Shown piece by piece: positions 40,045 to 51,715 of a stretch of 64,000 nt of DNA. The DNA lies in the NCBI RefSeq assembly GCF_025698545.1, contig NC_068576.1:50626390-50690389 (forward strand). The letters are read 5' to 3'. Within the stretch, counting starts at the first letter, position 1; every line of letters starts with the position of its first letter. Both the position numbers and the translations under genes were made by a program. Below the pieces are notes generated by a model. That model saw only the letters and a list, made by a program, of their open reading frames with translations. It made no database searches and had not been told where the DNA came from. This stretch comes from Gossypium raimondii (Eukaryota; Streptophyta; Magnoliopsida; Malvales; Malvaceae).

Positions 40045-40929
40045 ATGTCGAAAGGTGTCACCAATCCCAGTTTCTATGATTTCTCAGAGCAACAGTTTAT
40101 CTCCAGCTTTAATCTTGCCCAGGCCCATGCTGAGGCCGAGGCTGAAGCTCAAGCTCAAGCTCAAGCTCAGGCACAGGCTCAGGCTCAGGCACAAGCTCTG
40201 TCTCGATACAACAATGCCCTTGATGAAGCCATCTATGGTTCTGATGAATTCCGCATGTACGCTTACAAGATCAAACGCTGCACCAGGATGCGTAGCCACG
40301 ATTGGACGGAGTGCCCCTACGCCCACCGTGGTGAGAAGGCTCAACGCCGGGACCCTCGCAAGATCCCCTACACCGCCATTGCCTGCCCTGCCTTCCGCAA
40401 CGGGAAATGCCAAAAGGGCGACGCCTGCGAGTTCGCTCACGGCGTATTCGAGTACTGGCTGCACCCCGTCAAGTACCGCACGCGTGCATGCAATGCTGGC
40501 ATGTTCTGCCAACGTAAGGTTTGTTTCTTTGCCCACACACCAGACCAGCTGAGGTCCGACTCCAAATTCAGCGGCCCTTTTGCACACAAGGGGAGGATGG
40601 TGATGAAAAGGGGAGGAGATCATCAGCTGATGATGATGATGGGGTCTCCATCAGGTAGTGTAGAAGGTTCCACGTCAATGCAGGCACAGTATGTGGAGCC
40701 ATCACCACCACCACCACATCAACTGGAAGGGGTTTCGACTTTGCTCAAGAGTTTGAGGGCATTGAAGATGAGGGAAGATGAGGAAAGGGAGCTGAATAAT
40801 AAGAAAAATAAGAACAAGAGTATTAAGTATGAGGATGAGGATGAGGATGGGGACGGGGACGGGGACGGGGTTGAGATGGCGGATATGGATTTGCCACATC
40901 TTGACTGGATTACAGAGTTAGTGAAATAA
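40045..40929 (+). CDS. Plant RR-type tandem CCCH zinc-finger protein, intronless, 294 aa
   Basis: An Arg-rich RR domain (about residues 75-113, with C79-C90-H94 in [16 protein letters not shown]) precedes two CCCH fingers with plant spacing: C114-x7-C122-x5-C128-x3-H132, then 16 residues, then C149-x5-C155-x4-C160-x3-H164. RR-TZF proteins bind AU-rich RNA, shuttle between nucleus and cytoplasmic granules, and act in hormone and stress responses. Members are normally intronless, as here. Residues 30-51 are an Ala-Glu/Ala-Gln repeat made from a GCTCAA hexanucleotide tract (40131-40196), an unusual insert. The C-terminus has a Pro run, a Lys/Asn stretch and an Asp/Glu/Gly acidic repeat before the end DWITELVK. 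A closer TZF subgroup cannot be assigned by eye. Confidence 0.93.
   Translation: MSKGVTNPSFYDFSEQQFISSFNLAQAHAEAEAEAQAQAQAQAQAQAQAQALSRYNNALDEAIYGSDEFRMYAYKIKRCTRMRSHDWTECPYAHRGEKAQRRDPRKIPYTAIACPAFRNGKCQKGDACEFAHGVFEYWLHPVKYRTRACNAGMFCQRKVCFFAHTPDQLRSDSKFSGPFAHKGRMVMKRGGDHQLMMMMGSPSGSVEGSTSMQAQYVEPSPPPPHQLEGVSTLLKSLRALKMREDEERELNNKKNKNKSIKYEDEDEDGDGDGDGVEMADMDLPHLDWITELVK
40131..40196 (+). repeat. Hexanucleotide (GCNCAR)n coding repeat
   Basis: About eleven repeats of GCTCAA/GCTCAG/GCACAG-type codon pairs encode an Ala-Gln tract, preceded by GAGGCC units giving Ala-Glu. The synonymous variation between units suggests it is not a very recent slippage product. Confidence 0.85.
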
Positions 40930-43600
40930 ATAGCATGCAGTGTAAGACTGAAAATAGTAAAAATCGAGAGTAAATCAAGGGTGGGTTTAATTAATGTAAT
41001 GTGCCGTTTTATGTAAAGATTGTTTAATGTTTATGTAATGTTTGTGCTTGAGTTTCCTATGTTCAAATGATTTTCACTTCTCTTTAATTTGTTCAATCAC
41101 TTTTACTCGAACTTCATATCCATGTATATAAAACATGCATATCAATCCCTTTAACCTATCACATATAAATAATACTAAAATTCTATTTAAAAGATACGAT
41201 ATTAAAATGAAAAATTAGGTTAAATTATGAATAAAACAAAATTTAAAGAGGTAAGTAGATTAGATTAAGAATATTAAATGCATTATAATTATTGGTCATG
41301 GTGTTATCATCAATCTTGGGTTGATGTCCAGTTAATTTGTGCAATATACAATTGATGAAGGTAAAAAATATACATAATATTTTAAGATAAATTTTTGGTG
41401 GATATGGTAATGTTCAAATTTTACAATGCAATTGTTAGGAGTTTAAATCTCATTTATTGGCTTTTCAAAAAAAATAAAGGTTAAAGTACATTTGAATAAA
41501 TAAAGATTTGGGGGAGAATCACAAGTGTCCTCATCTATTTTATTGTCTAAGTCTAATTTTATTTGGACCGAAGTAAATACCTCCAAAATTTGAATTTGAT
41601 GATATAATTATTATTATTTTAAATACTAGTTTTTTATGTAGTAATTATATTAAGTTAAAGAGATTATTTAATTTTAAAAATAAAATATGAATAATTTAGA
41701 CTAACTCGATTACAATCCCTGTATATATAATGAACGCTTCATTAGAATTGGAAGTGGAACCAACGTATTCGATTTAAGGCCTATCTTTCAGGGTTATAAT
41801 CTGATCGCATATATATATATTTTTCTCTCAATTAAATTTGTATATATTGCTGAGGATGCCACACTTACAGTGCCAAAAATTGTTCTTTCACATAATACAT
41901 TATAATTCCAGGCCCATCCTATTTTATCCCTCCTTTTAATGAAAATTTTATAACAAATCATTTCTCAAGTATTTACATCAAAACTGTTAAGGAGGGTTTT
42001 ATTTGAACATCACCCCCGGGACTTTTGCAACAAAAAGTTCTTTTCCCTTAAAAGCAACGAAGAATTGCCATCCTTTCAGAATTTTTTCCACCATTTAAGA
42101 AGTGCTTTTTGGCTGATGGAGAAGTTAAAAATTTCAACTTTTCTTCAGCCAAAAGTCCGTTTGGCTGATAATTTCCCATTTTAACCTCTCTTCTCCCCCA
42201 AAAAAGTTTCTTTTCTCTGGTTCTTTGGAGCTCTATACCCATTTTTTTCACATTTTCACTTTCAAAGTTTTTTGTTCAGGTTCTTTGTTCCTCTTCCGCC
42301 GGTGAGTTTCTTTTCTTCTTCTTCTCTTTAATTATTTCCTCAGGTTCTGATTGTTTGATTTTTACAGGAATTTTACAGAAATTAATTGACTGATTACTTT
42401 GAAATTAATCAGGGAAAATTCTGGCTTACTGCTTTGCTTTACTGCTTGTGCCTTACTGCTTTACTTCTTTTGCTTTACTGCTTTCGATTAGAATCAGGGA
42501 AAATTTTGGCTTACTGCTTTCGATTAGAATTTTCAGGGAAAATTCTGGATTACTGCTTTGCTTTACTGCCTTACTGCTTTAACTATTAGTTGTGCCTCTG
42601 CTGCTTTTTTTAGTTGATGAAAACAGAAGTAATATAGACTGTATTAATGTTTATATAAAATAAAAATATACACTCCGTATATAATTCCATTCCATATATG
42701 TTTTTTCCAACTTTCGGAAGCCTCTCTTCCCAGACCTCAAACCTCAAACCTCATATTCTTTCTTCAAAATTCCACTCAAAGAATCTTAGCCACATTTTCA
42801 TTGTTGTTTTTCTCTTTTTTTTCCTTGCTCCAAAGAAACCATGTAACTGAAGAGATGTATGGTTACTTTTTCTTTGTATATTGATATAGGTACACATTTA
42901 AAGTTGATGTTTTTGGTTTATTTCTTCATCAATGTATTTCATTTTACCTTTTCCATCGGAAACAAATTCTGGGTCTTTTTCGTATCTGGTCAAGGTTTCA
43001 TGTTTTTCATGGGTTAAAACTTTTCTGGGTCGTTCTTTTTTCTTGCTTTGTACTCTGTTTGGTTGGTGTGAAAGCTTGGGAAAAAGAAACTGTTAACTGA
43101 AGGGAAAGTGGAGATACTTGTTGGTTTACTCAAGCTTTTCGTTTTCTTGAATCTCTTTTGGAGTTTGTAAACTTTTTCTTTTCTTTTTTTTTCTTTCTAG
43201 CCAAACAGATCAATTAGTAATTCTTGTCCCATAATCCATAATCAACTGAAAGTTTCAGTTTTTTATTCATAAACGTATAATTAATAAGTTTCTGAATGAT
43301 GCTAACCAGATCAAGTATATGTGCTTCACAAGCTTTAGTCAAAATTTCTTTTTTCTTTTCAATATGTGAATCTTTTAGGATAAGACTATTCAGATAGAAG
43401 GCTGAAAATTTGTTCATTTATCTCAATTTTGACTTTTATTTCATTTGCTATATCAAAAACTGACATTGAAGTTCTAAACTTGACCTTCTAGAGTCGGTAA
43501 AATTAACATTCTTTGACTCAGTATTGTGTTACAGTTTTTTTTTTTTTGGGTCAAATTGTTGATGGTTTAGAAGCGGCTTAGTTTGATCCCAGAATTGTAT
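40930..43600. other. Intergenic DNA and leader-like sequence upstream of the CRLK fragment
   Basis: A second copy of the dispersed repeat lies at about 41210-41490. From about 42180 to 42300 the sequence resembles a plant 5' UTR exon ending in a donor (CCGGTGAGTTT). A TTGCAG acceptor at 43601-43606 leads into the CRLK-like exon, so the fragment may keep its 5' UTR intron. CTTTACTGCTT-like phrases repeat at 42430-42580. Confidence 0.4.
41210..41490 (+). repeat. Dispersed SINE-like repeat, copy 2
   Basis: Same family as 35740-36020: AAATTATGAATAAAACAAAA, GATTAAGAATATTAAATGCA, ATACAATTGATGAAGG, GGTAATGTT, GAGTTTAAATCTCATTTATT and GGCTTTTCAAAAAAAATAAA. Homology to copy 1 continues past the pseudo-B-box into an A-rich tail. 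Confidence 0.4.
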
Positions 43601-43659
43601 TTGCAGTTGTTTCAATGGATTCCAGGCCTGAATAGCAAATAATAAAAGAGAAAGTGGAG

Positions 43660-44589
43660 ATGAGGGGGGAGTCATCTGGTTTGATAATTGGGATTTCTAT
43701 AGGAGTGGTAATTGGTGTATTAGATGTCATAGAAGGAGATCCCGGATAGGAAACAGCAGTTCCAGGAGAGCTTCAACTATTCCTATAAGGGCTAATGGAG
43801 CTGATTCTTGTACTATATTATCCAATTCAACTTCAACTATTCCTGTAAGGGCTAATGGAGCTGATTCTTGTACTATATTATCCAATTCAACTATCGGTCC
43901 CGATTCACCTGTGAAATCTGGAAGAAATAGAATGTCTGTGTGGATTGAAGGGTTTAGAAGGAGTAATGTTGTCTCTGCGTATGAAATACTTGAATATTCG
44001 TACAAGTATGTTTCTTCGAAACTTGTTGAATTATGCATCACAACGGTTTGTTTTGATTGGTATTTGCAAATATTTTTCTTTAGTTTTATATGTGATTATG
44101 ATTCAACAGTGCTGAGTTGGTGATTCGATTATGTTGTTTTCCATTTGAAGGATTAATGATAGGCAATGGAAAATTATTTTTTTGCTTCACTATGGAATCT
44201 AATTTGCTTAATTTGATTGCTTAGTTTATATATGATATCATGATATGAACTTTTCAAGGTTCTCCAGCTCTGGAATCTGTGAAGTAGTTTGTTTTCAGTA
44301 AATGAGGGCACTCTGGATGAGACAATAACTGGATTATCGCATTTCAATATATTTTTAATATCACACAATTAGTATCTCGAAAATCACTCTAATGGCTTGA
44401 AATTAAGAATATGTTTGAGCACCTAATCCGTTTATGCATGTTATAGCAAACTAGTTCCCAGAGTTGGATGGTTTATGGCTTGAATATCTGAAAATTGATT
44501 TTTCCATGATCTTTTTTCTTTGCTAATTCGTTGATGGCATTACTCGTACAGAGATTTGCAAAAAGCAACCTATAATTTTACAACAATAA
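43660..44589 (+). pseudogene. 5' fragment of a CRLK-like (calcium/calmodulin-regulated) receptor-like kinase gene
   Basis: Exon 1 (43660-44005) starts MRGESSGLIIGISIGVVIGV, the membrane-anchor start of CRLK-type kinases, and later reads SRRASTIPIRANGADSCTIL, TIGPDSPVKSGRNRMSVWIE and SNVVSAYEILEYSYK. A GT-AG intron leads to a partial exon 2 at 44552-44589 reading DLQKATYNFTTI, the segment just before the kinase domain. Homology then stops and Gypsy-derived sequence begins at about 44640. Inside exon 1 the end of the membrane segment is missing and the frame shifts there. An exact 60-bp unit is duplicated in frame. The kinase domain is absent, so it cannot work as a receptor kinase. Confidence 0.8.
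43771..43890 (+). repeat. 60-bp tandem duplication inside the CRLK-like exon
   Basis: The unit CTTCAACTATTCCTATAAGG...TCCAATTCAA occurs at 43771-43830 and 43831-43890 with a single visible difference. It adds 20 codons in frame, repeating the STIPxRANGADSCTILSN segment. Confidence 0.92.
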
Positions 44590-44639
44590 GTTATAATAAA
44601 TTATTTTTTATATCATGAACAATGCAGTTAGAATTTTTT

Positions 44640-47600
44640 GCCGGGGCAATGCCTTCTTCTTTGGCTTATCATAGTTTTGCCTGTTGAAGTCAAGTTGCTA
44701 TTTCTCCGCATTTTTGTTGGATTTCATCCTAATTGAAGAGGAAGATCCAAAGTTTTTCGTCATAGTTAAGTTTCACCCCAAAAGGCTCTATGAGAGAAAT
44801 CTGATACCAAGAAGATCTTTCGCATACAAAATGAAAGTGGAAGATCTTATGTGGAAGACTTTATTTGGAATAACATTGATTCTGATCGAAAAAGACGACC
44901 AAGACTTGCTTAATCCTATAAATGGAGATTCAATCAAAAAAAAGGAAAAGAAAGAACAAACAAAAAGAAACAAAAAAAACATCTACCGGGGCAATGCATT
45001 TCTCTTTAGCTTATCACGGTTTTTCCATTGAAGTTGAAATTATCTCTCTCCGGGTATTGGCTGAGCTGAAGTAGGATGAAGATCCAATCTCGATACGATC
45101 AGTTAAACCTAATTGAAGGAAAAAGATTAAAAGTTATTCGTCACGGTCAGATGTACCAAAAACGGATGATGCGAGCTTACAACAAAAAGGTTCATCCCAG
45201 AGAATTCCACGAGGGAGTCCTGGTATTGAAAAAGATCCTTCCTCTACAAAAGGATTTTAGAGAAAAATAGATGCCAAATTGTGAAGATCCTTATGTCGTA
45301 AAGAAGGCCTTCTCCAGAGGAGCTTTGATTTTGAACGAGATGGATGGAAAACCTGCCAAATCCTATAGACTTAGATTCGATCAACAAATACTTCACCTGA
45401 AAAAGGAGAATAGACTAAAGTGAAAACCCGCAAAGGGCGCTTTGAGTCCAAAAAAAATAAGAAAAACAAAAAATGGAGAGACCAAAGTGAAAACCCGCAA
45501 AGGGCGCCTTGAGACCAAAGGGGATTTGAGTTGAAAACCCGAAAAGGACGGTTCAAATATTGATCAGAATGGGGCATGAGGTGATCAGAACAGCTCGAAC
45601 TTTGATCAGATAGGGGCATGTGGTAATCTTGTTATACCTGAATTAGCAGGAAAGGGTACGCGCCATCTGGGGGCATCGATAGAGTACTGTAAATCTCTTA
45701 AGCACATGTCAAACTAAAAATGGTTTTCAGAAAGTTTGTACAGAAAAGTTCTAGCTGCGATATCTAGGGCACCTAGCCTTCATACTATTTATACTGAAGT
45801 TGTTGTTCTTGGAATACTTATTTCTTTACTATCTTTGATAATTTATTTATTTCAAGCTATGCTCAGAACCAACTCTATTTTTATCTATTGTTATGATCTT
45901 TTTGCAAGCATGTTGCATTGGAATAATGATTAATGGACTAATAATACTTTCACAAGGAAAGTTTTGCATATTACTCTAGAAGTTTCTAAATAATACAGTA
46001 ACCTGAAACAAGACTATTGTTTAAAATGCACCAAGTTTAAAGGATGGAAATCTGAGAAGGAAGAGTCTAAATTAGGACTTTCTCTTTGGATTTTATTGTC
46101 AAAAACATTGATTGAACAAAATGATAAGATGACAGGTTGGTGACAAGGCTTAGATGAACAAGCAAACAATAACCACTAAGCAATAAAAAAGGGTTTTCTT
46201 GGAGAAGAGAATCCTTCATTTGTGTATAACACCCTGAGATTGGTATAAAAGACCAAAGAGCTTCACATTCAGTATCCTTAAATTGCGATAGGAAAGAATT
46301 GAGAAAAGGCCAGATTTTTCTACCCTTGGGTTACAGCGGGAGAAAGATGGTACAAATTTTGTATCTCAGTGGATTGAACTCTAAAGTTTACAGTGGGGAG
46401 CAATCTGATTAAGTGTTTCTTTGGAGACGCCAACCGAGCAAGAGGGCATTATAGCACGTCAGTGATAAAACCTTAATAAATTTCAAACAATGACAACCTG
46501 AACGATAAAGAAGGATCATTCTAAAAAAAATGACATTCGCATTCATGCAAACATCATTCATACATACCTAGTTAGGAGCATTTGACTCATTCTGATCATG
46601 ACATCCTAATCACTAGGCATAATTAAGTTCATAAAATGAATTATACAGGTCATGTTCCCCAAAGAACAAACCGGTGAAACTATAAATCCTATCTCCCTGA
46701 AGTTGCAGTGGAATGGATTGAAGATAGCAATCTTATCTCCCTGAGTTGTAGCGGAGCAGACTGAAGATAGTAGATATTGCCTTCCTGTACTGACAGCGAA
46801 GCAGATCGAAGACACCAGCCTTGCCTCCCTGGGTTTGCAGCGGAGCAGACTGAAGATAGCAGATCTTGCCTTCATGTACTGACAGCGAAGCAGATCTTGC
46901 CTTCATGTACTAACAGCGAAGCAGATCGAAGACACCAGCCTCATTTCCCTGGACAGCAGCGGAATAGGTTGAAGGTTGCAATTCCTATCTCCCTGAACAG
47001 CAGTAGAATAGGTTGAAGATTACAATTCCTATCTCCCTGGACAGCAGTGGAATAGGTTGAATATTGTAGATCATGTCTCCCTAAACAGTAGTGGAACAGA
47101 TCAAAGACGGTGAATCTTATCTTCCCAAGGTAGTAGGGAAGTAGATTTAAGCCACCAGCCTTATCTCCCTGAGCAGCAGTGGAGTAGGTTGAAAATAGCA
47201 GATCTTGTCTTCCTGTATTGGCAGCGAAGTAGATCGAAGACCCCAGCCTTGTCTCCCTGAGCAGCAGTGGAGGAGGTTGAAAATAGCAGATCTTGTCTTC
47301 CTTTATTGGCAGCGAAGTAGTTCGAAGAAACCAATCCTATCTCCTTGAAGTTGCAGTGGAGTGGATTAAAACTACCGATCTTATCTCTCTAAAGTTGCAG
47401 TAGAGCAGATCGCATCCAGTCTTATCTCCCTGAAGTTGCAGTGGACCAAACAGAAGAAATCAATCCTATCTCCCTGAAGTTGCAGGGGAGCGGATCAAAA
47501 TGATGGATCTCATCTCTCTGAAGTTGTAATAGAGCAGATCGCATCAGACTTATCTTTAAAGTTGCAGCAGAACAAGTTGAAGCTACAAGTCTTATCTCCC

Positions 47601-47854
47601 TAAAATTGTAGTGGAGCAGACTAAAGATAACAAATTTTGTTATTTTGAGAAGCTACAAGGCACAAATCCTATCTCTCTGACGTTGCAGCGGAGTGGATTG
47701 AAGCATCAATTCCTATACCTCTGAAAATGCAATAGGATGGAATGAAGCTACTTGAAGAAGAAAAGCACCAAAGTCCAGCACGACCGGGCAAAATTGGCCA
47801 TTTTAAAGTCTTTGCTCCGTTCCCGTTACACTACAACGAGCAAAGAGGGGCAGC
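44640..47854 (+). mobile_element. Truncated Gypsy (Tat/Ogre-like) internal remnant, 3' part
   Basis: The 44640-45420 part holds two diverged copies of the C-terminal end of a Gypsy polyprotein, recognisable by segments such as RHGQMYQKRMMRAYNKKV and VLKKILPLQKDF. Non-coding 3' sequence with AAAACCCGCAAAGGGCGC units follows, then a minisatellite (46689-47755), and a purine tract (CAAAGAGGGGCAGC) directly before the LTR at 47855. No 5' LTR, gag, protease or reverse transcriptase is present. It is an old, broken remnant. Confidence 0.75.
46689..47755. repeat. 44-bp minisatellite, about 24 copies, in the Gypsy 3' region
   Basis: The unit is close to CTCCCTGAAGTTGCAGTGGA followed by GTGGATTGAAGATAGCAATC and TTAT. 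At least two variant types (CTCCCTGAGCAGCAGTGGAG and CTTCCTGTACTGACAGCGAA) alternate in parts of the array, giving an 88-bp higher-order period. Copies are diverged by tens of percent. Confidence 0.9.
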
Positions 47855-49039
47855 TGTAATAGGCCCAATTTTCCCGGCCCGTTAGTGAAATAAACCAAAT
47901 GAAAACAATCAAAATTAAATAGTCTAATAAAGTCCAATTACAATGGGCCAAATTCAGATTTTAAGCCCAATCACTAAAACCCCAAATTACATCATCCCAA
48001 CTAGCCAATCTACCCTAGCCCAAAACCGAAACAAACAAAAACCCTAGGATTTCTGGGATCTTCAGCCTCTGTTTCACCACCACCACCGCGCCACGTTGGT
48101 CTCCGTACCGCCAGTTGGACTCCTCCATACCTACAACAAATAGAAGCAGACAAAACAACAGCGAATAATAACAAGAAAAGATAGCAAATAATAGGGGATT
48201 TTCTATTTTATTTCTAGGTTGAGATATAAAAGAAAACAAAGAACCATTGTAAAGTTTAGACACAGAGATTGAATACAAAAAATATATTCAAAGAAAAAAC
48301 AAAAACAGAGTATTCTGAAAGGTAGATTTAAATTTTTTTTCTTCGTTTCGCTTTTCATTTTTTTTCGCTTATATGTTGATGGATGTATAAAAACAAAAGA
48401 GAAAGAAGTGTTTAAGGGTGAGTTTTTTAGCTGGTTAATCAGATCTTCGTTCATTCCGTTGTAATCGGAGTTGGGGCAATGGATCAGAGGGTTCCCGAAT
48501 AGCCAGACTGCAGAGCGGCGACGTTCAGGGGATTAAGGCTGAAACCCTAGCAAAGTTTCTCCCATTTCTTTCTGCTTTTTTTTTTAAGAAATGAAGCAGA
48601 AATGTTTTTAAGAAAAAATTTGTTTTAAGTAATAAAAGGGAAACGATGCCGTTTGAAGTAAGGCATTCGGGTGTCAAAACGGCACCGTTTAATGGCCAAT
48701 ACCCGCACGGTGACCCGACCCGAGGGAAGGATCCGCGCGTTTTTGCTCAATGGTATATTTGCGCAAATGGTCCTCTCTCTTTTGTGCCGGGTTCAAATCG
48801 ATTCTTTTCCTTTTTTAAATTTTGCCCTTTAATTTGCTTTTCGTTTTATTTTAGTCCATGCCGCAACACAGCGTTTTGGAGGGCTGGGAATATTTCCGAA
48901 TTAAACTTCCATGTTATTCGCGCATTGCACATTGGCCCTTATTTTGTTTATTTATGTTATTTCCCAATTAATTTCATTTTAGTTGCAATTTAATCCTCTT
49001 TTTGGTGTTATTTGTTTCTTTTTAATTAGTTTAATATTT

Positions 49040-49052
49040 TCATTACTACTAC

Positions 49053-49100
<48 letters not shown>

Positions 49101-49262
49101 TACTATTACTATTACTATTACTATTACTATTACTATTACTACTATTACTATTACTATTACTATTACTATTACTATTACTATTATTATTATTATTACTATT
49201 ACTATTACTATTACTATTACTATTACTATTACTATTACTATTACTATTACTATTACTATTAC

Positions 49263-49327
<65 letters not shown>
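49040..49327. repeat. Long ATT/ACT trinucleotide-hexanucleotide array
   Basis: About 290 bases of ATT units with blocks of the hexanucleotide ATTACT in the middle. It yields poly-Leu and poly-Ile/Val frames on the two strands that are not genes. Confidence 0.95.
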
Positions 49328-49490
49328 GGTCTTTCATTTCACATGTTTTACTTGTTTAAGTCAATATGTATTATTATGTATACTACTTGTTTGATTTTCC
49401 TTTCACGTAGGTCTTTCATTTCACATGTTTCACTTGTTTAAGTCAATATGTATTATTATGTATACTACTTGTTTGATTTTCCTTTCACGT
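49327..49490. repeat. 82-bp tandem duplication
   Basis: AGGTCTTTCATTTCACATGT...TTTTCCTTTCACGT occurs twice in direct succession (49327-49408 and 49409-49490) with about one difference, so it is recent. Confidence 0.9.
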
Positions 49491-50183
49491 AACATTTTGA
49501 TAAAATCTATGTATATTATCTTCTTTTTGTTTAGTGAATCTAAATAATCGAGGATATGCTTTAATCAAAACATAAATAAAAAGCTTATTCTCGAGAATTC
49601 GATACGTTGTGCCCTAACGCATTGGATATGACATGTTGTTTTCTCGAGATGAAGATTTTTTCTAAAAAAATAATAATAAATAAAAATAAAGGCAATACTC
49701 GGTATTTAGGAATTTTGGGAAATTAAACCCTAACTTATTGGGTTTTGATTTTTCATTTGACCCAAATAACCAGGTATCCTTCTCAAAATACATAGGTTTT
49801 AAAAAGTTAAAAGATAAACTTAATTTTTGAAGATTAAGAATGTTGCGCCCTAACTCACTGGCTGGGACATTTTATTTCTTTGAAATAAGAGTGTCTTATC
49901 TTTTAATTCAATTTATTCAAAGTCGTATTTTAAAATCTTTTCAAAATTTCGACATTAAAACATTAAACAATCAGTTCAGTTCCAATTTTGGGCGTTATGA
50001 GGGTGCTAACCCTTCCTCGTGTGTAATCGACTCCCAAACCTATTTTCTAAAAATTCGTAGACCTAAATTTGTTTTCAAGGTGATCCGGTTACACCTCAAT
50101 AAAAGATCGGTGGCGACTCCCATTTTTGTTTTTAAGTCGACAACTAATTTTTTTTTGTTTTCGTAAAAGAAATGGTTTCGACA

Positions 50184-51715
50184 ATGTGGAAAGGCACCAA
50201 CACAAAAATATCATTGAGCCAAGCACAGGCAAACATGAAACAAGCAGGAACAAAACAAGCAAACACACGCATGAACCGGATCCGAATTGAACACTGAACT
50301 ACCCCCACCCTTGTGCCACTCGAAAACAATCGAACATTAGGAGGGAGGCATAACATACAAAAAGTCATTCGAGTGGCAAATGCGCGGTTAGCAGATTCCA
50401 CGGAGACGACACCTCTCTTCTCTATTTCATCGTTAGTAGGTATCCTTTCTCCGCATAAGTTTCCTTAACGAAAATTTCAACTTTAAGACTAGCCCAGACA
50501 TCACTCCCAAGGCGGTCCTTAGAACAACCATATTGCATTAGGCTTTGGAGGAATAAAGCCCACTTCAATACCTCAAGGATCTGTATATAGTATATTTACC
50601 AATGTTAAAAGAGTACCTTACCTAAGGACATTCCTTCAGTTTCATTAGAAGAAAGACATTCGTTCACAAAATCTTTAGATTAATTTTTCTAAAGTAACGT
50701 GTTTATTATGCATTACCATTGTTAACGAGGTCTTGGGTCAGTGGAATTCATCAAATTGAAGTTTGGAATATGTCTCAAGTAGGAGTCCCAACATTTATAT
50801 AAAATGAGTAGGAAAGTTACGAATCTCAAAAAAAATAATTTTCATAAATGGTACAACGAGTTAGTATTTGATGAATTGATAGTATATATTTTTTTATTCC
50901 ATAACTCTATAAGACACTTGTCAACTCTAACTCTACTTGTAGAGCTTAAAACTCAACTGATAACATACAAAATATTATTCCATTAATAAAATCATATTAA
51001 ATATTAATTAAATAAGAGATAATGTATAAATTCTCTTATCACAATTTATTATACAAATGAATTTTAAATTCACGCATTACACACTTATAATATGATTTTC
51101 ATTTTCCTCCTTATAATGCAATAGAGTTGTCCATACCTATCTTGGTCTCACATGCAACATTGGCTTGTTCAAATTTAAATTAAATCATTTTTAAAATATG
51201 TTCATTTAAATTTAATTATTAAAATATGTAAATATTAATATAAAATAAAATATTTTAATATTGTGGTATTTTTAAATAGTATGGTATCTATTTTAAAAAT
51301 AAAATAAAACCTTCGTTTTCCGGTCCATTTACACACTTTCAAAGATAATAATGTTTTATACTAAACATCTTATGAACAGAATATATATATATATATATAT
51401 ATATCTCAATCGAAACAAACTCTTATATTTTAAATAGTGATATAATACAAGTTCCATCATAAATTTATTTAAAAGATACTACGCACTTTCAAAAAGATTA
51501 GAAAACCTTATAATAGGAGAGTTGGTAATGCAACCTTTCTCAAAGATTATTACACCCTCCACCACAGGCACTAAGCCCAAGTGGTCCGTGGTTACGTAAC
51601 AACCCTCTTAATTTGGGGGCCCAGAGTCCAAACCCCCAACAAACAAAACCAAAGTGTAAGCTAAGGCTAAAAGGTTCAAGTTCCCTCCCCCTTGTCTCTC
51701 TACACTCCGGCTTGG
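50184..51715. other. Intergenic DNA between the Gypsy LTR and the ERF gene
   Basis: No gene was found. The first 250 bases are less AT-rich and may be retroelement-derived; the remainder is AT-rich, with a (TA)n run at 51379-51402. The last 200 bases are probably the ERF 3' UTR on the minus strand. Confidence 0.45.

Larger units (their letters stand above)
47855..50183 (+). mobile_element. Gypsy LTR (3' LTR of the truncated element), 2.3 kb
   Basis: It begins TGTAATAGGCCCAATTTTCC directly after a polypurine tract and ends GGTTTCGACA. The same start and end occur in the solo LTR at 54007-56473, including the GATCCGCGCGTTTTTGCTCA and CGGTGGCGACTCCC segments. It contains a long ATT/ACT microsatellite and an 82-bp duplication. 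There is no coding content; open frames here are low-complexity artefacts. Confidence 0.8.

Noticed and set aside
40084-40623. 179-codon minus-strand ORF over the zinc-finger gene
   Set aside because: It mirrors the low-complexity Ala-Gln tract and zinc-finger codons on the other strand; no independent evidence.
48983-49441. Long poly-Leu ORF and its poly-Ile/Val antisense partner
   Set aside because: Product of the ATT/ACT microsatellite inside an LTR.
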